From the NCBI GenBank assembly GCA_944392835.1, contig CALXYB010000002.1:159917-223916 (forward strand): a DNA stretch of 64,000 nucleotides. Direction: 5' to 3'. Position 1 is the first letter of the stretch; the number at the start of each line of letters is the position of its first letter. The stretch comes from an uncultured Alphaproteobacteria bacterium (GTDB lineage: Bacteria; Pseudomonadota; Alphaproteobacteria; RF32; CAG-239). A program made the translations under genes and the position numbers. Shown piece after piece: positions 25,842 through 34,734 of this stretch. Below the pieces are notes generated by a model that was given only the letters and a program-made list of their open reading frames with translations, had not been told where the DNA came from and did not search any database.

Positions 25842-26231
25842 TTACCAACGCGGAGTTCTTTCTCCGTTGCGCCAACGGCGTGTCGGGAAAGTGTCTTTGG
25901 TTAAGCGATCGTATTTTGCAACTTTGTAAGGGATATCAGCCAAGCGGACATAGTTATTTTTTTCATAAAACTGAGCGCAAGTTTCTGCAGTTTCATAAAA
26001 ACTTTCGCGGCAAACAACAATTATTCTGGTCTTAAGATTCTGAAGTTTGATACTTTGCTCGTCGTTGGCATAAACTTCTTTCGGGGGCGCGACTGGCTTG
26101 GTCGGTTGCAACAAAGAGGGGGCGGAGGCGCAACGCATATCATCGGAACAAGTCGTGAAATGCGGCAGCTTTGAACAGCCACTTAAAAAAGCGCCTAAAA
26201 TCAACGCGCTGAAGATTATTTTTGCCCGCAT
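25842..26231 (-). CDS. Small lipoprotein of unknown function
   Basis: The 129-residue product begins with a lipoprotein signal peptide; the lipobox LSGC puts the lipidated Cys at residue 19. The mature part has two further Cys-containing stretches (CSDDMRCASAP, and CRESFYETAETCAQFY) and a basic C-terminus (RRWRNGERTPRW). No family is recognised. The ATG at 26231 has AAGGAC upstream; the in-frame TTG at 26249 does not. It is the first gene of a probable minus-strand unit with comM. Residue +2 is Ser, so outer-membrane sorting is expected if Lol rules apply. Confidence 0.72.
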   Translation of the reverse strand: MRAKIIFSALILGAFLSGCSKLPHFTTCSDDMRCASAPSLLQPTKPVAPPKEVYANDEQSIKLQNLKTRIIVVCRESFYETAETCAQFYEKNNYVRLADIPYKVAKYDRLTKDTFPTRRWRNGERTPRW

Positions 26232-26309
26232 TTGTTGTTGTCCTTCCAAATATTTGGCTTTAGTATAGCCTTAAAAAGGTTAAAATTAGGTTATCGGTAC
26301 ATAAAATGC

Positions 26310-26337
26310 TTGCAAAATTAAAGTTTTAGAGTATATT
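26310..26337 (+). promoter_or_regulatory. Promoter of the rpsF-rpsR-rplI operon
   Basis: TTGCAA (26310-26315), 16 bases, TATATT (26332-26337). It leaves a leader of about 110 bases before rpsF. Confidence 0.6.
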
Positions 26338-26344
26338 CGCAATC

Positions 26345-26454
26345 GTCCCTTGCCGCAGGAGTCCGAATTATAATAAAGACAAAAGCCTGTGGCTATACAA
26401 GAACCCGGCTCTTTATTGAGCCATTTGTTGAGAATCCATAAGGAGATATTTTAA
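26345..26454 (+). promoter_or_regulatory. rpsF: rpsF leader region, possible S6:S18 autoregulatory site
   Basis: The leader holds a GGCTC/GAGCC hairpin (26407-26422) close to the AAGGAGAT ribosome site, and CCG-containing segments (26346 and 26355 area). S6:S18 complexes bind CCG-bulged hairpins in rpsF leaders of many bacteria. I could not fold the exact motif, so this is suggestive only. Confidence 0.3.
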
Positions 26455-26787
26455 ATGTCTAATTACGAAAGCGTGCTGATTGCACGTCAGGACCTCGGTA
26501 CTTCTCAAGTTAACAACATTGTTTCTGAATTGAGCGATGTTATTAAGAAAGAAGGCGGTGAGGTTGTTAAAGTTGATAACTGGGGTTTGAAGAACCTGGC
26601 TTATCGTATTAAGAAAAACCGCAAAGGCCACTATGTTTTGATGAATATCACTGCTCCGGCTAACGCTATTGCAGAATTTGAAAGAATCATGAGATTCAAC
26701 GAAGATATCATCCGCTACATGACTGTTAAGGTTGAAGAATTTAATGATCTTTCTTCTTCCGAAGACAGAGAAACTGTAGAAGAATAG
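26455..26787 (+). CDS. rpsF: Small ribosomal subunit protein bS6
   Basis: bS6 sits on the platform of the 30S subunit and forms a heterodimer with bS18 on 16S rRNA. The 110-residue protein has the family pattern [11 protein letters not shown], then [32 protein letters not shown] and [19 protein letters not shown], with an acidic tail. AAGGAGAT precedes the ATG. It opens the conserved rpsF-rpsR-rplI operon; no ssb or priB gene is inserted. Confidence 0.98.
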   Translation: MSNYESVLIARQDLGTSQVNNIVSELSDVIKKEGGEVVKVDNWGLKNLAYRIKKNRKGHYVLMNITAPANAIAEFERIMRFNEDIIRYMTVKVEEFNDLSSSEDRETVEE

Positions 26788-26797
26788 GAGAAATATA

Positions 26798-27025
26798 ATG
26801 GCTAAACAAGTATTTTTCAGAAGAAAGAAAGCATGTCCGTTTTCCGGTGAAGACGGCTTGAAGATTGACTATAAGGATGTTAAATTGCTCTCCCGTTATA
26901 TTTCGGAAAAAGGCAAGATTATTCCCAGCCGTATTACGGCCGTTTCAGCTAAAAAACAAAGAGAACTGGCCCGCGCCATCAAACGCGCACGCTACTTGGC
27001 TCTGCTTCCCTATGTTGCGGCTTAA
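26798..27025 (+). CDS. rpsR: Small ribosomal subunit protein bS18
   Basis: bS18 (75 residues) binds bS6 and 16S rRNA on the 30S platform. Typical stretches are [31 protein letters not shown] and the basic [20 protein letters not shown], ending LALLPYV. One Cys remains of the zinc-binding set found in some lineages. It begins 10 bases after rpsF with AGGAG upstream. Confidence 0.98.
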   Translation: MAKQVFFRRKKACPFSGEDGLKIDYKDVKLLSRYISEKGKIIPSRITAVSAKKQRELARAIKRARYLALLPYVAA

Positions 27026-27036
27026 GGAGAAATACG

Positions 27037-27522
27037 ATGGAAGTTATCCTTTTAGAACATGTTGAAAAATTGGGTAAAATGGGCGACAAAGTTACCGTTA
27101 AAAACGGTTATGCCCGTAACTACCTCTTGCCTCAGAACAAAGCTTTGCGTGCTACAGAAGCAAACGTTGCTTTCTATGAGAAGAAAAAAGCTGAGTTAGA
27201 AGCTCATAATAAGGCTTTGTATGACGAAGCTGCTAAAAAGGCTGAAGCTCTTCAGGGCTATAGCGCAGTTTTGGTTCGTCAGGCTGCCGAAACCGGACAA
27301 TTGTATGGTTCAGTTACTATTCGCGACATCGCTGCCGCTATCAAAGCTGCTGGCTTTGATGTTGAGCGCCGTTGCGTTTATTTGGAAAAGCCGATTAAAG
27401 ACCTCGGTATTTATCAGGTTAAATTGAACTTGCATCCGGAAGTATCTCAGACGATTTTGGTTAACGTTGCCAGAACCGAAGATGATGCTAAGAAGCAGGA
27501 AAAGGCTTATAACAAAGAATAG
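27037..27522 (+). CDS. rplI: Large ribosomal subunit protein bL9
   Basis: bL9 (161 residues) has the elongated two-domain shape: an N-terminal rRNA-binding domain with the signature GKMGDKVTVKNGYARNYLLP, a long connecting helix (about residues 40-75), and a C-terminal domain ending in NLHPEVSQTILVNVA. It lies at the base of the L1 stalk. AAGGAG lies 11 bases after rpsR ends, and a strong bidirectional terminator follows. Confidence 0.98.
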   Translation: MEVILLEHVEKLGKMGDKVTVKNGYARNYLLPQNKALRATEANVAFYEKKKAELEAHNKALYDEAAKKAEALQGYSAVLVRQAAETGQLYGSVTIRDIAAAIKAAGFDVERRCVYLEKPIKDLGIYQVKLNLHPEVSQTILVNVARTEDDAKKQEKAYNKE

Positions 27523-27544
27523 TTTTGTCATAAAGCTATGCAAT

Positions 27545-27578
27545 AAAAAAAGACCGACTGAAAAGCCGGTCTTTTTTT
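27545..27578. terminator. Bidirectional terminator between rplI and ftsK
   Basis: AAAAAAAGACCG pairs with CGGTCTTTTTTT around a CT-GAAA-AG tetraloop stem. It has a T tract on the plus side and a matching A tract for the convergent ftsK transcript. Confidence 0.88.
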
Positions 27579-27581
27579 GTT

Positions 27582-29879
27582 TTACAGAACTTCGCGGCGA
27601 CCAACGTGGTCTGCGGCGGAGATGATGCCCTCTTCCTCCATCTTGTCTATCAGCGAAGCGGCACGGTTATATCCGATGCGGAGTTTGCGCTGAATATAGC
27701 TGGTGGAAGCCTTTTTATCATTTTGAACGATGGCTACGGCTTGCGCGTATAAGTCTTCATCCGAACCGGCGGCAAAGTCGCCTTTGTCAAAGACAGAGCC
27801 GCTATCTTTTTCGGATAATTCGCCCTCGGTTACGCCGGAAACATATTCAGGTTCTCGCTGGGTCTTTAAGAACTCAACGACTTTTTCAACTTCGCTGTCC
27901 TTAACAAAAGAACCATGAACGCGAATCGGTCTTTGTCCGGCCGGCATATAAAGCATATCTCCCATGCCGAGTAATTGTTCCGCGCCTTGTTCGCCTAAAA
28001 TGGTGCGGCTATCAATCTTAGAAGTTACTTGGAAGCTGATACGTGTCGGGAAGTTGGCCTTAATTGTACCGGTGATGACATCAACAGATGGTCTTTGGGT
28101 GGACATAATCAGGTGTAAGCCTGCGGCACGAGCCATTTGAGCCAAGCGCTGGATGGCGGCTTCAACGTCTTTGCCTGCGACCAACATAAGGTCGGCCATT
28201 TCGTCCACAACAATGACAATATAGGGCAAAGGTGTGAGGTCTAACTCTTGTTTCTCAAAAATAGGCTTGCCGGTTTCAGCATCAAAGCCGGTTTGAACGG
28301 TGCGCTCAATTTTTTCGCCACTGGCTTTGAGCTCCTGAAGTTTTTGGTTATAGCCGGCAATGTTGCGGACATTGAGTTGCGCCATAGCACGGTAGCGGTC
28401 TTCCATCTCCTTAACCGCCCATTTTAGACCAATAACCGCTTTAGCCGGATCGGTAATAACCGGTGTGAGCAGGTGCGGAATGCCGTTGTACATTGAAAAT
28501 TCAAGCATTTTTGGGTCAATCATTATCAATTTGCATTCTTCGGGGCGCATACGATATAGGAGTGAGAGAATCATCGTGTTAACACCGACTGACTTACCTG
28601 AACCTGTGGTACCTGCGACCAATAAGTGCGGCATTTTGGCTAAGTCGGCATAGACATTGCGGCCGCCGATGTCTTTTCCGAGAACTACATTTAAGGTGTT
28701 TTTGGTTTCACGGAAAGCAGGGTCTTCAAGCAGGTCCTTGAACCATACGGTTTCGCGGTTTTTGTTTGGCATTTCTATACCAATCGTATTTGAACCGGGG
28801 ACAACGGCGATACGAACGGAGACAGCAGACATAGAGCGTGCAATATCATCCGCCAAGCCGATGACACGGGCAGTTTTGGTGCCGGGGGCGGGTTCTAATT
28901 CATATAAGGTTACAACCGGACCGGGGCGGACTTTAACGATTTTACCGTTAACGCCAAATTCTTGCAGAACATTTTCCAAGTCGCGGGCGATGCTTTCAAG
29001 TTCTTTTTCGCTGATGAGGTTGCCGCCTTTGTCTTTGGGACGAGAAAGTAAGTTGACATCCGGATACATATAACCATCATCAATATCTTTCTTTTTGGTG
29101 GTTTTGGGTGCGGCTTTACTGTGAGATGCAGTGGGAGTTTCTTCTTTTTCCTCTTTGACTTTGGGTTCTTTGCGCTCTTTGGGGGCTTTTTCCTTTTCTG
29201 GTTTAACGACAAGCTCATCCGCTTCTTCTTTGTTTCTTGTAAATTTGATTTTTGATATGCCCAAAGCAATAATGCGGAAGCAAAGACGCAAGAACTTCCA
29301 TGTATAGACAACAATGGCTCGGAAGCCTTTATACCATGTTTTATAAGTTATGCCGACGGCAAAGTTGAAAGATAACATCGTTAGGCAGAAGCTGACAAAC
29401 AGCAATATCTCTCTGCGGAAAGGAAAATTGAAAATATTGGATGAGTTCATACTTAAGGAGGCGAACAAATGTCCGATGCTGCCGCCGAGTTTGTATTGGC
29501 CGAAATATTCCGAAGGCAAGAGTCCTAAGAAAACAGCTAAAAACAGAGAGCCCAAGAAAAAAGCCATAATGCGCGTGTAGGGGTGCAAAAATTCACGCAG
29601 GCGTAGGCAATTATAGCCCCAAGAAATTGGTGCGACCAAAAAGACGGCAAGCGAGATGCCCCAATAGGTTACGATAAAATCTGCCAGTTTTGAACCGAAA
29701 GAACCCAAATAATTGTGGATTTGTCTTGCCGTTGCCACGTTTGAGGAGGCATCCATTGCGTCATAACCAATAAGGCTGACAAAGGCAGCCAGCGTAAAAG
29801 TGATGATGAATGCGCCAAACAAGCGCCATAGTACTTTATTTAAAAAGCTTTTTTCTTTCTTTTTTGCTTTTTTTGCCAT
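27582..29879 (-). CDS. ftsK: DNA translocase FtsK
   Basis: FtsK pumps chromosome termini through the division septum and activates XerCD at dif. The 765-residue protein has four N-terminal membrane helices (about residues 20-190), a Lys/Glu-rich linker (about 215-265), and the motor domain with Walker A VAGTTGSGKSVGVNTMIL, IMIDPKMLEFSMY, Walker B PYIVIVVDEMADLM and MSTQRPSVDVITG. The C-terminal winged-helix gamma domain that reads KOPS DNA is present (KASTSYIQRKLRIGYNRAA). The linker is short, as usual outside enterobacteria. AGGTGGA upstream supports the ATG at 29879 over the GTG at 29888. Confidence 0.96.
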   Translation of the reverse strand: MAKKAKKKEKSFLNKVLWRLFGAFIITFTLAAFVSLIGYDAMDASSNVATARQIHNYLGSFGSKLADFIVTYWGISLAVFLVAPISWGYNCLRLREFLHPYTRIMAFFLGSLFLAVFLGLLPSEYFGQYKLGGSIGHLFASLSMNSSNIFNFPFRREILLFVSFCLTMLSFNFAVGITYKTWYKGFRAIVVYTWKFLRLCFRIIALGISKIKFTRNKEEADELVVKPEKEKAPKERKEPKVKEEKEETPTASHSKAAPKTTKKKDIDDGYMYPDVNLLSRPKDKGGNLISEKELESIARDLENVLQEFGVNGKIVKVRPGPVVTLYELEPAPGTKTARVIGLADDIARSMSAVSVRIAVVPGSNTIGIEMPNKNRETVWFKDLLEDPAFRETKNTLNVVLGKDIGGRNVYADLAKMPHLLVAGTTGSGKSVGVNTMILSLLYRMRPEECKLIMIDPKMLEFSMYNGIPHLLTPVITDPAKAVIGLKWAVKEMEDRYRAMAQLNVRNIAGYNQKLQELKASGEKIERTVQTGFDAETGKPIFEKQELDLTPLPYIVIVVDEMADLMLVAGKDVEAAIQRLAQMARAAGLHLIMSTQRPSVDVITGTIKANFPTRISFQVTSKIDSRTILGEQGAEQLLGMGDMLYMPAGQRPIRVHGSFVKDSEVEKVVEFLKTQREPEYVSGVTEGELSEKDSGSVFDKGDFAAGSDEDLYAQAVAIVQNDKKASTSYIQRKLRIGYNRAASLIDKMEEEGIISAADHVGRREVL

Positions 29880-30121
29880 AATTTCCACCTGAAAATCGTC
29901 CGAAGTTGTGTTGATTTTAGCAAGAAATCATCAAGAAAATATTAACAGTTAGGCTCAAATACCGATTTATGCAGATGTTGTAGTTTCGGCAAAGTCAAGT
30001 CGGCTCAATAAAAGCGCCCAAAGATTAGGAATCGGTTGCGCGAAAAATTTTAAAAACTTGACTTTTGCTCAGGAATCTTTAAACCTGAATGCGATATTTT
30101 AATAATTTGAAGGTTTATTTT

Positions 30122-31066
30122 ATGAAATATGCATTTGTGTTTCCCGGACAAGGTTCTCAATTTGTCGGCATGGGAAAAGAACTGGCAGAAAACTTTAAGT
30201 CTGCCAAAGAAGTATTTCAGGAAGTTAACGAAGCTCTTTCCCAAGATTTGTTTAAGCTGATGGTGGAAGGTCCGGAAAACGAACTGACCTTAACAGCGAA
30301 TGCTCAACCCGCATTGATGGCTAACTCAATGGCGGTTTTGCGCGTGTTGGAGAAAGATTTTGGCGTTAATCTCAAAGACAAGGTTTCTTTTGTGGCCGGA
30401 CATTCGCTCGGTGAATATTCTGCCGCTTGTGCAGCCGGTGTATTTTCTCTGGAAGATACAGCAAAATTGTTGCGCATACGCGGTGATGCGATGCAAAAGG
30501 CCGTGCCGGTCGGTGTGGGCGGAATGGCTGCGGTTATGGGCGTTTCTTTCCAAGATGTTCAGGCTTTGGCCGAGGCTTGTGCCGATGCTGATAATGTTTG
30601 CGTTGCGGCTAACGACAATGCCGATGGTCAAGTTGTGTTGTCCGGACATTTGAAAGCAATTGAGAAAGCTGTTGAAATTGCTTCCGAATTCGGTGCCAAA
30701 AGATGTATCAAACTTCCGGTGAGCGCACCTTTCCACAGTCCTTTGATGCAGCCGGCCGCTGAGGTTATGGCCCGGGCTTTGATGCAGGTTGAAGCTCATG
30801 ATGCTCAAGTTCCGTTGATTGCCAATGTTTTGGCTTCGGCTATCAGCGATCACAAAGAGATCGTTAAGCATTTGGTTGAGCAGGTTACGGGTTCTGTTCG
30901 TTGGCGCGAAAGCGTTATTTATATGAAAGAACAAGGTGTTACTGATGTTGCTGAGCTCGGTGCCGGTAAGGTTTTGACGAATATTATTAAGAGAAGCGAT
31001 AAAGAAATGAACGCTTTTTCTGTCGGAAATGCCGCTGAAATTGAAGAATTGGCTAAGAATTTATAA
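30122..31066 (+). CDS. fabD: Malonyl-CoA:ACP transacylase FabD
   Basis: FabD loads malonyl groups onto acyl carrier protein for fatty-acid synthesis. The 314-residue enzyme shows the oxyanion loop FVFPGQGSQFVGMG, the nucleophile GHSLGEYSA, LRGDAMQ-type segment LRIRGDAMQ, and the catalytic His in PVSAPFHSPLM. The ATG at 30122 has GAAGG upstream; an earlier in-frame ATG (30089) lacks a ribosome site. fabG follows 12 bases later. A TTGACT at 30058-30063 may be a -35 box, but no clean -10 is seen. Confidence 0.96.
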   Translation: MKYAFVFPGQGSQFVGMGKELAENFKSAKEVFQEVNEALSQDLFKLMVEGPENELTLTANAQPALMANSMAVLRVLEKDFGVNLKDKVSFVAGHSLGEYSAACAAGVFSLEDTAKLLRIRGDAMQKAVPVGVGGMAAVMGVSFQDVQALAEACADADNVCVAANDNADGQVVLSGHLKAIEKAVEIASEFGAKRCIKLPVSAPFHSPLMQPAAEVMARALMQVEAHDAQVPLIANVLASAISDHKEIVKHLVEQVTGSVRWRESVIYMKEQGVTDVAELGAGKVLTNIIKRSDKEMNAFSVGNAAEIEELAKNL

Positions 31067-31078
31067 GGAGATAACAAT

Positions 31079-31816
31079 ATGTTTGAATTGCATGATAAAG
31101 TAGCTCTTATTACCGGTGCTGCCGGTGGCTTGGGTGATAAAATTGCCCGCACTTTGCATAAACAGGGCGCAACTTTGGCTTTGACCGATATGCGTGAAGA
31201 GCCGATGCTTAAGCTCAAGGAAGAATTGGGCGACCGCGTTGAGGTTTTTACCGCTAACCTTACTAATGCCGAAGATGTTAAAAATCTGGTTTCTAATGTT
31301 GAAGCTAAGTTGGGTCGGATTGATATTTTGGTTAACAATGCCGGTTTGACCCGCGATAATTTGTTTATGCGTATGAGCGATGAAGATTGGCAGTTGGTTT
31401 TAGATGTTAACCTTTCTGCCGGATTTAAGTTGGCTAAAGCCGCTGTTCGCGGTATGATGAAACGCCGTTTCGGTCGTATTATCGGTATTGCTTCCGTTGT
31501 CGGTGTTACGGGTAATGCCGGACAAGCCAACTATTCTGCTTCTAAGGCCGGTATGATTGCGATGAACAAGTGCTTGGCTCAGGAAGTTGGTTCTCGTGGT
31601 ATTACGGTTAACTCTATTGCTCCGGGCTTTATCAGAACGCCGATGACCGATGTTTTGCCTGATGATGTTAAGGCCGCTTTGTTGGCAAAAATTCCGGAAG
31701 GAAAACTCGGTGAGGCTCAGGATATTGCCAATGTGGTCGCTTTCTTGGCTTCTGATGAGGCTCAATATATTACCGGTCAGACCATCAATATCAATGGTGG
31801 TATGGCTATGATCTAA
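31079..31816 (+). CDS. fabG: 3-oxoacyl-ACP reductase FabG
   Basis: FabG is the NADPH-dependent short-chain dehydrogenase that reduces 3-ketoacyl-ACP. The 245-residue protein has the cofactor loop TGAAGGLG, the NNAG motif (VNNAGLTRDN), the catalytic Ser in IGIASVVG, and YSASK with Tyr and Lys, then NSIAPGFIRTPMTD and the C-terminal YITGQTININGGMAM. It follows fabD with AAGGAG. The usual next gene, acpP, is absent here; a terminator follows instead. Confidence 0.96.
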   Translation: MFELHDKVALITGAAGGLGDKIARTLHKQGATLALTDMREEPMLKLKEELGDRVEVFTANLTNAEDVKNLVSNVEAKLGRIDILVNNAGLTRDNLFMRMSDEDWQLVLDVNLSAGFKLAKAAVRGMMKRRFGRIIGIASVVGVTGNAGQANYSASKAGMIAMNKCLAQEVGSRGITVNSIAPGFIRTPMTDVLPDDVKAALLAKIPEGKLGEAQDIANVVAFLASDEAQYITGQTININGGMAMI

Positions 31817-31835
31817 GCCTGATAAGGTTTTGAAG

Positions 31836-31868
31836 AAAAACCGCTCGGGTTTCGGGCGGTTTTTTTTT
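31836..31868 (+). terminator. Rho-independent terminator after fabG
   Basis: A 9-bp stem AAAAACCGC/GCGGTTTTT is followed by a long T run. Confidence 0.88.
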
Positions 31869-31946
31869 GTGAAAAGATAAAAAATGCTGGATTTTTTCTG
31901 AATGTGTGTTATATGTATTGACAATATCGGGAAAAATTATTGGAAA

Positions 31947-31971
31947 GTGGGGTCAAAAACCCCGCTTTTTT
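31947..31971 (+). terminator. Terminator-like hairpin in the rimP leader (candidate attenuator)
   Basis: GTGGGG/CCCCGC with loop TCAAAAA and six T residues ends only 3 bases before the AAGGA ribosome site of rimP. A TTGACA occurs at 31918-31923. If transcription starts upstream, this hairpin could attenuate the rimP-nusA operon, whose NusA product acts at such hairpins. Confidence 0.5.
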
Positions 31972-31983
31972 GTTAAGGAAAAA

Positions 31984-32490
31984 ATGATGCAGAATAAACA
32001 CCCATTGGAGGATATGCTTACGCCGGTCATTAATCAGCTTGGTTTTGACGTGGTTCGTATTTTGACAATCGGTCAGAAGAATCCGACATTGCAGATTATG
32101 ATTGAACGTAAAGACGGCAAAGATATTGTCGTTGATGATTGCGCAACGGTTAGCCGTGCGGTTTCAGATATCTTAGATGAAAAAGATCCTATTAAAGACC
32201 AATATAATTTGGAGGTTAGTTCTCCGGGGTTGGATCGCCCTTTGACAAAAGCAGAGCATTTTCAGCGTTTTGCCGGGTATGAGGCGAAGATTGAGACCTC
32301 TGTGGAGGTAGATGCGCGCAAACGTTTTAAGGGGAGAATCCTTTCTTTGGATGATAAAGAAAATATTCATTTTGATATGGACGGCAAAGAATGGGTTATT
32401 CCGTTTGAGGCTGTTTCTAAGGCAAAATTATTGATTACGGATGAGCTTTTGGCAAAATATGCCGAGATTCATCCCGAAATTGAACTTTAA
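31984..32490 (+). CDS. rimP: Ribosome maturation factor RimP
   Basis: RimP assists maturation of the 30S subunit. The 168-residue protein has the family pattern LTPVINQLGFDVVRI, LQIMIERKDGKDIVVDDCATVSR and YNLEVSSPGLDRPLTKAEHF. It opens the conserved rimP-nusA-ylxR-infB-rbfA-truB-rpsO-pnp region. AAGGA (31975-31979) serves either of two adjacent ATGs (31984 or 31987). The longer reading back to 31906 would read through the leader hairpin and is rejected. Confidence 0.94.
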   Translation: MMQNKHPLEDMLTPVINQLGFDVVRILTIGQKNPTLQIMIERKDGKDIVVDDCATVSRAVSDILDEKDPIKDQYNLEVSSPGLDRPLTKAEHFQRFAGYEAKIETSVEVDARKRFKGRILSLDDKENIHFDMDGKEWVIPFEAVSKAKLLITDELLAKYAEIHPEIEL

Positions 32491-32517
32491 TTCTAACGAC
32501 TTATGTAAGAGGACAAA

Positions 32518-34035
32518 ATGCAAAATATTGAAAATATGCCCAGACCTGAAATTATTCTTGTGGCTGATACGGTTGCCAGAGAAAAAAATATTGATAAGGA
32601 AGACGTATTTACAGCTATGGAAGTAGCTATTCAGAAAGCCGGTCGTTCAAAATATGGTTTTGAACATGATATCAGAGCTAATATTGACCGCAAGACAGGG
32701 GCTATTTCTTTGGCTCGTTATCGTGAAGTGGTTGAGGGTCCGGAGAATGTTGAAAACGAAGTTACACAGCTGACTTTGGAAGACGCTAAAATGTATGATG
32801 CCAATGCAAAAGTCGGTGATTTTATTATTGACCAACTGCCCCCGATTGATTTTGGGCGTATTGCCGCTCAGACTGCTAAACAGGTTATTGTGCAGAAGGT
32901 TCGTGATGCTGAGCGCAACAAACAGTTTGAAGAATATAAAGAAAAAATCGGTACGATTGTTAATGGTACAATCAAAAGAATTGAGTTCGGTAATGTGATT
33001 TTGGATATTGGCAAGACCGAAGCTATTTTGCGCCGCGATGAGATTATTCCACGGGAAAAGTTTAAAAACGGAGACCGTGTTCGCGCTTATGTTTTAGATG
33101 TTCGTCGTGAAAATAAGGGGCCGCAAGTATTCTTGTCTCGTACTTGTCCGGAATTTATGGCTAAATTGTTTACGCAAGAAGTTCCCGAGATTTATGACGG
33201 TATTGTCAAAATTATGGGTGTGGCTCGTGATCCGGGTTCAAAAGCAAAAATTGCCGTTAAGACAGATGATATGACGATTGATCCGGTTGGCGCTTGCGTC
33301 GGTTTGCGCGGTATTCGTGTTCAGGCTGTTGTAACAGAGTTGCAAGGCGAGAAGATTGATATTGTTCCTTATTCTGAAGATAAGGCTCAATATATCGTAA
33401 GCGCTTTGGCTCCGGCAGAAGTTACCAAAGTTGTTTTGGATGAAGAAAATAACCGTATTGAGGCTGTTGTTCCGCAGGAGCAATTCTCTTTGGCTATTGG
33501 TCGTCGCGGTCAGAATGTTAAACTTGCTTCTCAGCTGTTGGGTTGTGATATTGATGTCTTGACCGAAGAACAAGAGCAAGAACGTCGTTCAAACGAAAAT
33601 AAGGTTCGTTCACAACGCTTTATGGAAGCTTTGGATGTTGATGAGATGATTGCTCATCTGTTGATTGCCGAAGGTTTCTCAACTGTAGATGAAGTTGCTA
33701 TGGTTTCTTTGAACGAATTGGCAGAAATTGAAGGCTTTGACGAGGATGTTGCAGCTGAGTTGCAAAAACGCGCCAAAGATTTCGTTGCTAAACGTAATGA
33801 GGAATTTGCCAAGAAGAGTAAAAATCTTGGTATTGATGAGCAGCTCAAGACGCTTGAAGGTCTGGATCAGGATATGATTTTGACTTTGGCAGACAAAGGT
33901 GTTAAAACTTTGGATGATTTGGCTGATTTGGCTGCCGATGAGTTGATGGAAATGCTTGGCGAGAATGTTCTCTCCGAGGTTGAAGCAAATAGGATTATTA
34001 TGAAAGCCAGAGAACACTGGTTTACTGAAGAATAA
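32518..34035 (+). CDS. nusA: Transcription termination/antitermination protein NusA
   Basis: NusA binds RNA polymerase and nascent RNA and affects pausing, termination and antitermination. The 505-residue protein contains the N-terminal polymerase-binding domain (residues 1-125), an S1 domain (about 130-200, GTIVNGTIKRIEFGNVILDI), two KH domains (about 205-345, with GACVGLRGIRVQAVV and SLAIGRRGQNVKLA), and C-terminal acidic helix-hairpin-helix repeats typical of proteobacterial NusA. AGAGGA precedes the ATG. The leader hairpin before rimP would be a natural site for NusA feedback. Confidence 0.97.
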   Translation: MQNIENMPRPEIILVADTVAREKNIDKEDVFTAMEVAIQKAGRSKYGFEHDIRANIDRKTGAISLARYREVVEGPENVENEVTQLTLEDAKMYDANAKVGDFIIDQLPPIDFGRIAAQTAKQVIVQKVRDAERNKQFEEYKEKIGTIVNGTIKRIEFGNVILDIGKTEAILRRDEIIPREKFKNGDRVRAYVLDVRRENKGPQVFLSRTCPEFMAKLFTQEVPEIYDGIVKIMGVARDPGSKAKIAVKTDDMTIDPVGACVGLRGIRVQAVVTELQGEKIDIVPYSEDKAQYIVSALAPAEVTKVVLDEENNRIEAVVPQEQFSLAIGRRGQNVKLASQLLGCDIDVLTEEQEQERRSNENKVRSQRFMEALDVDEMIAHLLIAEGFSTVDEVAMVSLNELAEIEGFDEDVAAELQKRAKDFVAKRNEEFAKKSKNLGIDEQLKTLEGLDQDMILTLADKGVKTLDDLADLAADELMEMLGENVLSEVEANRIIMKAREHWFTEE

Positions 34036-34056
34036 AGTTATAGCGGTTCAGAGCGA

Positions 34057-34089
34057 TTTTCGGAGAAGTTAAATTTTATTCTCCGGAAA
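34057..34089 (+). other. Intercistronic hairpin between nusA and ylxR
   Basis: TTTTCGGAGAA pairs with TTCTCCGGAAA (11 bp, one G-T) around an 11-base loop. No T run follows, so it is more likely an RNA-processing or stability hairpin than a terminator. Confidence 0.45.
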
Positions 34090-34130
34090 TCCTCTATCCT
34101 TATAATTTTAAGATTTTGGGTTGAAGGAAA

Positions 34131-34703
34131 ATGAAACAAGAAACAGAAAATCGCAAATGTATTGTTTGCGGAGAGGTGAAAGAAAAAGAGCAATTACTGC
34201 GCTTTACTTTGACACCGGATAACCAAATTATCCCCGATTTTAAGAAAAAATTGCCGGGAAAGGGAATCTATGTTTCTGTTTCTAAAGCAGCATTGCAGAA
34301 AGCCGTTGAGAAGAATTTGTTTGCAAAAGCTGTGAAAAAAAATGTTAAAGTTAGTGCGGATTTGGTTCAAACCATAGAAAATATGCTCAAGAAAAAAGGT
34401 TTGGAATCAATCTGTCTGGCAAAAAAAGCCGGAGATTTGGTTACCGGCTTTGAAAAAGTGAGCGAAAAAATTAAGCATGGGAAAACAGCTTTTTTGATTG
34501 AGGCTGTTGATGCCGGTGCTGACGGACATCAAAAAATGGTTGCCGTTGCCAAGGATTTGGATGTTTTTGCGCTGTATAGTGTTGAGGAGTTGGATAAGGC
34601 ATTAGATAGGGTTAATACGGTTCATGCAGCCTTGCTGAAGGGGAATATGGCAAGTTTGGTTCATACGGATTTGGTGCGGTTGCAAAGTTTTTTGAATGCT
34701 TAA
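34131..34703 (+). CDS. ylxR: YlxR-family RNA-binding protein with L7Ae-like domain
   Basis: The first 80 residues are the YlxR/DUF448 domain ([37 protein letters not shown]), which in Bacillus binds the RNase P RNA. Residues 95-190 resemble the L7Ae/L30e RNA-binding fold ([20 protein letters not shown]). The fusion is typical for Alphaproteobacteria. The gene sits in its usual place between nusA and infB, overlapping any infB start upstream of 34703. GAAGGAAA precedes the ATG. Confidence 0.9.
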   Translation: MKQETENRKCIVCGEVKEKEQLLRFTLTPDNQIIPDFKKKLPGKGIYVSVSKAALQKAVEKNLFAKAVKKNVKVSADLVQTIENMLKKKGLESICLAKKAGDLVTGFEKVSEKIKHGKTAFLIEAVDAGADGHQKMVAVAKDLDVFALYSVEELDKALDRVNTVHAALLKGNMASLVHTDLVRLQSFLNA

Positions 34704-34734
34704 ATTTATGAAAAAAGATGGAGATACATACGGA

